Assembly (NCBI GenBank): GCA_051294375.1 | Contig: CM119263.1 | Span: 1,848,668-1,912,667 of the forward strand | Direction of reading: 5' to 3' | Source of the DNA: Paraspadella gotoi | Taxonomy: Eukaryota; Chaetognatha | DNA: 64,000 nucleotides | Shown here: one piece after another, positions 58,414 to 64,000 of the stretch | How positions within the stretch are numbered: the stretch's first letter is position 1 | Layout: each line of letters starts with the position of its first letter | Notes under the pieces: generated by a model | What the model was told of the DNA's origin: nothing | Database searches by the model: none | Seen by the model: only the letters and a program-made list of their open reading frames with translations | Made by a program: the position numbers and the translations under genes

Positions 58414-60081
58414 GAAAAAAAAATGGGAAAACATGACCTGCGCCCCCATTTTTGTCAATTTATCTCAGAATTTAATTTTAATCTCAATAGTTAACACCTA
58501 AATATATTTTTAAACTTATAAACCTATTTCTCATCCCTAACCCAAAATTCTAGTCTTTAACCCAAATCCCTAACCCTCGTCATTAACCCAATCCCTAACA
58601 TCAACCTAAATCTAATCTTTAACTAAACAAGAACTGTAATTCCAATGTGTTGCGCCGCAGTGACTTTATTTTTACTTGATATGACATGAAATGACATAGC
58701 ATGACTAAAAAACTGTTTTTGGCCGTGTATTTATGACATGCACTGTATCAAAATACCCTCTTTTATTCTTTATAGTTTTAGGAATTCCTGAAGGCGGCGC
58801 TAGCAGTCCCTTAGATTTGAGGTTTTTTTCTGACTTCACAAATGAGCAATCAACTATAAGCAAATTATATGCAAGAGGGACAAACCGACGAACCGACCCA
58901 CAGACTGACCGACAGAACGACCGAAAAGTAACTTATAGAGTTGCTCCGCGAGTACTCACGGCGCAACTAAAAAAAAATTAACCCAATTCCGAATTTAACA
59001 CAAAATTGAGCGTTCTGGTAAAATAAGGCCGAGAATAACATCTGGCGCGTCCTCTTGATGGAAATGAGAGAAGATGGAGAGAGAGAGAGAGAGAAAACAA
59101 AAGACAAAAAACAACAACACAACAAAAAAAAAAAAAAAAGAGAGAGAGATAGGATGAGCTTCGTTTATGGTTTATGGTTTATGAAGGCGACGATCATGAA
59201 AACGTCTTCTCTCTTTTATTCCTTTCTTTCCGCAATCCCTCATAATTCACTCCCTTTTCCTTTTTCTTTTCTTTTACTTTCTTTTCTTTTCTTTTCTTTT
59301 CTTTTCTTTTCCTTCTATCTTTTATTTTTTTAACCTTTAAAGTCATTCCTTTTCTCTGATTTCATTTTCTATCTCTCTTCTTTTTTTTTTACTCTTTTCT
59401 GTAAACATTAATTCTTAAGTCTTCACTAAACTTTACTTTCACTTACCTTTACTCTCCCTCTTTCTTCTCTCCTTCACCCAGTTCTCCTTCTTTCCTCCAC
59501 TTCTCTTTTCCTTTTTTCCTCCCCTTCTTCCTTCCTCTCTCCCCTTCTCCCTGTTCCTTTCCTCTTTTCCTCCTCTTCTCCCTTTTCCCCTTCCTCTCTC
59601 CCATTCTTCCTCCTCCTTCCTCTTTTTTTCCCCTTCTCCCTATTTCCTTCCTCACCCCTTCTCCTCCCTCCCTCTTCCTTCCCTTCTCCCCTTTCTCCCT
59701 CCCCCTTTCCCTCCTCCCTCCCTCTCTCCTCCCTCTTCCTTCCCTTCTCCATCTTCCTCCTTCAACGAATCGTTATTTCCGATAAAATCTCCTTTGATCG
59801 TCGCCACCGCTTTCGTCACTTTATTTTCCCGGATCTTAGAACGGGGACGTCACTTCCGGCATAATGGCGCTACGCCAATAAAACCATCATCGACGTCATC
59901 GGCATAATTTCTGGTATAAGGGCGCTACGCCAATGAGGCCAGCACCAATGTCACGGGTATCATTTCCGTCATAGTGGCGCTACGCCTTTCCTACCAGCAG
60001 AAACGTCATGGGCATCATTTCCGGAAAGATGGTACTCCGCCATTTCTGCCATCTGCGACGACATCGGCATTATTTCCGGCT

Positions 60082-60548
60082 NNNNNNNNNNNNNNNNNNN
60101 NNNNNNNNNNNNNNNNNNNNNNNNNNNNNNNNNNNNNNNNNNNNNNNNNNNNNNNNNNNNNNNNNNNNNNNNNNNNNNNNNNNNNNNNNNNNNNNNNNNN
60201 NNNNNNNNNNNNNNNNNNNNNNNNNNNNNNNNNNNNNNNNNNNNNNNNNNNNNNNNNNNNNNNNNNNNNNNNNNNNNNNNNNNNNNNNNNNNNNNNNNNN
60301 NNNNNNNNNNNNNNNNNNNNNNNNNNNNNNNNNNNNNNNNNNNNNNNNNNNNNNNNNNNNNNNNNNNNNNNNNNNNNNNNNNNNNNNNNNNNNNNNNNNN
60401 NNNNNNNNNNNNNNNNNNNNNNNNNNNNNNNNNNNNNNNNNNNNNNNNNNNNNNNNNNNNNNNNNNNNNNNNNNNNNNNNNNNNNNNNNNNNNNNNNNNN
60501 NNNNNNNNNNNNNNNNNNNNNNNNNNNNNNNNNNNNNNNNNNNNNNNN
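60082..60548. other. Assembly gap, 467 N
   Basis: In the right arm. The left arm has about 470-490 bases here (56,120-56,600), including a CT array and a CpG-rich stretch with GGC trinucleotides. Confidence 0.95.
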
Positions 60549-61700
60549 TGATATATTTGTAGAAGCGAGCGATTAGAGGCAGACAGGGAGAGAGAGAAAG
60601 AGACACACAGTAACACGTACCGATGATTCACGTTCAAAATGCTCTCAACACATTTACAGAAAGAAACTGTGAGATTTCCCCGATTTCGTCTCCTCTCTTT
60701 TATTATAATTTCTTTTCCTATCTTCTGCTCTATTCTTATCTTCTTTCCTTTTCTTTAATCTTCCTTCCTTTTTCTCTCTCTCCTTTTTCCTTCTCTTTCT
60801 TTCTATCCTCTGATTTCGTATTTTTCTTTTCGCCTTGCCTCTCTAATCATCCCTTCTCTTTCTCTCTCTCCTCTCTACTTCTCTTCTCTTTCCCTCTTCT
60901 CTAATCACCCCTTTCTCTTCTCTTATCTTCTCTTATCTTTCCGACCTCGAGGCAAAAAGGCAGAACGAATATTAATAATGTTAATTTCCTTTTTTCCTTC
61001 GATGAGACTAAAAACTAAAAGCTTTTTCCGTCGAGATATTTAGCCAAGAGTCTTGCCTTTGCCTTCTCGTTGATTGCAACAAATGAGAGCGAAACTCGAT
61101 TCGGTCGCTCTTATGCAACAATCAGTATTAAATGTGAAGGATGAAATGAAAACTAATTTTTATCTTTTATTAATAACTATGTTAAGAAGCCTTTCTGCGT
61201 TAGATTTAACCCAACACTTTTCCTATAATCATCAATAACTCATGATTTTAATAACTGATAACTTTTACATTGGTTGTACCAATTTCATTAAAGCTGAAAT
61301 AGTAAATAATAGTAAATATCAATCAATTAATAATAAATGAATAGACACGAAGCGAAATATTTTATTTGTTAATGAATAAATATGAAAATGAATAAAAGTC
61401 CTGAAACAGTGATAAAATTCGTTTGGGATTTTAAATATTATTTTGCGCGACTCAATAAAAAATATATATACAATTAATCAAATCATCTCGTATTCGAAAA
61501 ACAAATTTGCAATTTCTACAATTTATTTATTTTTTTTTTCGCGCCAGCTCAAGTTAAATATTCTCTGTCCCCTCCGTTTCTTTTTACTCCCCTGTTCTCT
61601 TCTTTACCTCCTTACCCTGTTCTCCCTTCTCTCCCGGCTTTTCTTTTCCTGCCCCCCTACCTCCCTTCCTCTTCTCCCCCCGCCACCACCCCACCTCCTT
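60549..61700. other. Interval upstream of exon 3, right arm
   Basis: Pyrimidine-rich (60,700-60,920), then AT-rich. Leu/Phe/Ser-rich open frames come from base composition. No exon was recognised. Same content, inverted, at 54,965-56,110. Confidence 0.5.
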
Positions 61701-61704
61701 CAAG

Positions 61705-62004
61705 GAGAGGCGAGCCAATGTCGAAGCGCCTCATCTTCCTGTTCAGATTCCCCGGACACGGAGCGTCGATCCCCCATCGTAACTGGCGTCGGCGTCGGCG
61801 GCGTCGGCGCCGGATCTCGCTCCAACCGCCTCCTGCTGGACCTTCCGCTCGGCGCCAAGCCTCTGGGCGTCAAACCGGGCGGCGTCGGTGACGCCGCCAA
61901 GTCGGCACCCGCATCCCCGCGCCTCCAAAAGCCGTTCTACGCAGCGCCGGACGAGTCCAAGCTGACCGAACGAGAATCAGAGTCGCGGCAGAGGGCCTCT
62001 TCAG
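61705..62004 (+). CDS. Exon 3 of the unrecognised Ser/Pro-rich protein
   Basis: Plus-strand exon of 300 bases between an acceptor (CTCCTTCAAG) and donor (TCAG followed by GTTTGA), phase 1-1. The frame opens GEASQCRSASSSCSDSPDTE, has a Gly/Val stretch (VTGVGVGGVGAG), then RSNRLLLDLPLGAKPLGVKP and, near the end, SAPASPRLQKPFYAAPDESK. Ser-Pro dipeptides and acidic/basic clusters suggest a phosphorylated, disordered linker. It joins in frame to exon 2 (forming the Gly codon) and to exon 4 (forming a Glu codon). The antisense copy at 54,663-54,960 is frameshifted. No catalytic motif is visible and I cannot name the family. Confidence 0.72.
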
Positions 62005-62403
62005 GTTTGAAAGGGAGGGGTGGGGGAAGGTTGGAGGGCCTCTTTAGATTAATAGGGCCCCGTCATGTTGTGGGCGGGCGTCCTTAATTTGAAGTATTTT
62101 GGGTATTTTTCAACTAATGTGTGTCTGACGTTGGTTTTCGTTAATCTTTTTCGCCGAAATGATGAATAAAATTGGAGATGAAGTTTTATGAACTTGTGTC
62201 CATGAGAAATTTTGTAAAATTCAAGTCAATAACGGTCAATGCTACTTAGTAAAGAGAGTAAAACAAACTAAGTATTACTCCTGAATCTCAAAAAAATTAC
62301 AAGTAAATCCACAAAACGTATTTGCCGTCAGATAGAGAACGGTAAAGATTTACTAATGATTTCTCGAATAAACCGATGTGTTTCCCTCATTGTGCCATTG
62401 CAG

Positions 62404-62643
62404 AGGACCGGTCTCCAGAAAGACGAATCAGCGCCACCTCCATCCCCCAGTGGACGACTCGCGTTCGCGGCCACAGCACGGGCGCCACCCCTTGGGGATC
62501 GACTAACGCCTCCCCCTTCGGCTCCACCTCCCCCTGGGGTGCCGTCAACGTGGGCGTCCGCGAACGCAGTCGACACTCCCTCACCCGGCTCAGCCACACC
62601 AGCCTCCTCTCGAGCAGAGTGAATTCCATGGAAGGTAACCTAG
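62404..62643 (+). CDS. Exon 4 of the unrecognised Ser/Pro-rich protein
   Basis: Plus-strand exon of 240 bases between an acceptor (CATTGCAG) and the donor GTAAGG, phase 1-1. The frame reads EDRSPERRISATSIPQWTTR, VRGHSTGATPWGSTNASPFG, STSPWGAVNVGVRERSRHSL and TRLSHTSLLSSRVNSMEGNL. It is rich in Ser, Thr, Arg and has RRIS and RERSRHS, which fit basophilic kinase sites, and repeated PWG/PFG words. Probably disordered and regulatory. The antisense copy at 54,032-54,266 has compensating frameshifts. It joins in frame to the exon at 63,967. Confidence 0.72.
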
Positions 62644-63268
62644 GTAAGGTCGATTATTTATTAATTATTAATTATTTCATTAGTTAATTAATTGATTAAT
62701 TAATTATTTATTGCATTAATGTTCTGACTCATTAAACTAGTCTTGTTTAAATAAATAGACGATTATGGACGCAATTAGAGTAAAGGCAGGAATAAATTTC
62801 AAGACGAAAAATGATTAAAAATTCGGATTGACTGAAATAGTAGAGCGCGAAGTTTACTCGCTTCACCCTGAGTTCGAGGCTTTGATTCTAGACGTGAGCC
62901 ACACTTTGAAGTTTGACTCGTGACTAACTTTACCGCCGAAATAAAAATGATTTCGTCTCTCACTTAATTTAGGTAGGGCTGAAAAAAATGAAATCATTGG
63001 CGGGACGAATATTAAAAAGACCGATATTTAAAGTCATTCATCAACTTTGATTAAGCTAAAAAGAGAAAGAGAGAAATAGAAAGAGAGGAAAAAATCAAAC
63101 GTATCACACCGAGGGCACGAGCCCGACCGAGAAAGATGATCCAGAGTGCGCGGTAGGAATTTGAAAGGGAATAACAGATGTTGATGAATGAAAAAAAATC
63201 AACTACGAATAGGAAAAGACAAAACTGAATACGTGACGGAAAAGAGAGAGACGAGAGAGAGCGAGAGA

Positions 63269-63344
<76 letters not shown>

Positions 63345-63618
63345 CCAGATGGCAGATGAGCTTCCGTCGCATATTTTCTCGTTTATATTAAAAAAAAATG
63401 AAGTTTTAATTCTCTGATTTATGGAGTTGTTCTTCCATTTACTATTTTTGTCATCTGACGCTTCAATAGTAAAGGAGATCACCTTGAGCCCTATTTTTAC
63501 TCAAGGTGAAGGAGATCACCTTAAGCCCTATTTTTTCCTCTTTCCCTCGCGTTTCTCTCAGGGATATTTTTTGTTTGGATTGATTTCTTATAAAAATATT
63601 TTGTGATATAAATCCTTT
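62644..63618. other. Intron 4 interval, no further exon seen
   Basis: AT-rich with AATTA repeats after the donor, a GA array at 63,241-63,341 and a 37-bp tandem duplication near 63,470-63,535. No exon is seen. Confidence 0.55.
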
Positions 63619-63782
63619 CTTTTCGTTGTTTGGGACGATTAGAGACAGTTTGAGTTTAGTTTTGACAACTAACGCTGATGAAGGCTTGAAATGAAGCCGA
63701 AACATGTCTGTTTTGAATTAAATAAAAATCGTTGTCAAAACTAAACTCAAACTGTCTCTAATCGTCTCAAACAACGAAAAGA
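63619..63782 (+). mobile_element. Hairpin element with hammerhead-like core
   Basis: Inverted arms of about 50 bp (63,619-63,668 and 63,732-63,782, containing GTTTGAGTTTAGTTTTGACA and its complement) enclose a 63-base loop. The loop reads CTGATGA (63,675-63,681), A, a 5-bp stem GGCTT...AAGCC, GAAA (63,699-63,702), then CATGTC. In hammerhead terms GAAACATGTC can form a minimal helix III (A-U and C-G pairs with an AU loop) ending in the cleavable GUC; the bases before CTGATGA (AACG) pair with TGTT after GTC as the start of helix I, which is then continued by the long arms. The unpaired A after CTGATGA is non-canonical. Confidence 0.55.
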
Positions 63783-63966
63783 ATTGTGAATTGATCTAGC
63801 CTGGCAACTTCTGGGACCGCCCCTGATGCCCGAAGGGTTTCTCACCTATTGGCATTAGATCTTTAAATTCTCCGTGAATTGAAATAATATTTTTACTCTT
63901 TACGCTAATCGATTACTTTTGAATTCATTTTCCCCTTAACGACGACGACGACGACGACATCAACAG

Positions 63967-64000
63967 GTTGTGCCATCGCAATAAACATCGAGCCATGCCA
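63967..64000 (+). CDS. Start of exon 5 of the Ser/Pro-rich protein (cut by window end)
   Basis: Follows the acceptor CATCAACAG. In phase with exon 4 it reads GCAIAINIEPCH to the window end. The noisy antisense copy at 52,507-52,724 suggests an exon of about 218 bases ending at a GTGAGA donor. Preceded by a GAC trinucleotide run (63,940-63,958). Confidence 0.55.

Larger units (their letters stand above)
58414..64000. repeat. Right arm of inverted duplication D (cleaner arm)
   Basis: Reverse complement of 52,690-58,281, running to the end of the window. Exons 3 and 4 are open here and correctly oriented with the plus-strand exons 1 and 2. It contains a 467-N gap which the left arm fills with CT repeat and CpG-rich sequence. 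Confidence 0.9.

Overview
The window looks like nuclear DNA of an invertebrate animal in a draft, scaffolded assembly. It is AT-rich, very rich in simple repeats ((GA/CT)n, (TTA)n, (TTTA)n, (TTTC)n, (GAC)n), and has tRNA-derived SINE-like elements with polymerase III A and B boxes, MITE-like fold-backs, and short GC-rich exons with GT-AG splice signals separated by kilobase introns. No prokaryotic gene organisation, rRNA or intact tRNA was seen. The species cannot be named from this sequence; a lophotrochozoan such as a mollusc is only a guess.

The dominant feature is that about 47 kb of the 64 kb is present twice. Unit A (about 10.4 kb) occurs at 944-11,400 and again at 12,122-22,323, direct. 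Unit B (about 7 kb) occurs at 23,530-30,343 and 30,369-37,462, direct. Unit C (about 0.63 kb) occurs at 39,920-40,538 and 40,564-41,196, direct. Unit D (about 5.6 kb) is an inverted pair, 52,690-58,281 and 58,414-64,000. The pairs B, C and D each meet at a gap of exactly 25 N. Copies differ mostly by one-base insertions and deletions, and wherever one copy holds a larger N gap (775, 212 or 467 N) the other copy has sequence of about that length. This points to gap-filling or raw long-read artefacts rather than biology, although real duplication is not excluded.

Two split genes can be supported. (1) On the minus strand inside unit A is a degenerate protein kinase: an N-lobe exon (19,649-19,357), a phase-matched C-lobe exon (16,334-15,705), and probably a terminal exon (to 12,215) followed by AATAAA. 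The motifs recall the IRE1/RNase L kinase-endoribonuclease family, but the catalytic Asp is lost, so it would be a pseudokinase. Copy 2 is open; copy 1 is frameshifted. (2) On the plus strand from 48,235 to beyond 64,000 are five exons of an unrecognised, Ser/Pro-rich, largely disordered protein, all joined in matching phase 1 (48,235-48,443; 51,099-51,281; 61,705-62,004; 62,404-62,643; 63,967 onward). The left arm of palindrome D carries damaged antisense copies of the last three, lying between exons 2 and 3.

Among the repeats, the most unusual are two fold-back hairpins (47,959-48,164 and 63,619-63,782, the latter also in the left arm) that carry a hammerhead-ribozyme-like core; a family of MITE-like elements whose interior is made of degenerate TTAGGG-like repeats (21,543-22,394; 39,098-39,373); a cluster of perfect GC-rich palindromes (49,029-49,273); and several minisatellites, one of which (21 bp) reads in frame as a seven-residue repeat in the pseudokinase terminal exon. 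A CpG-rich segment at 41,325-41,510 with paired CCAAT boxes and a CRE is a good promoter candidate.
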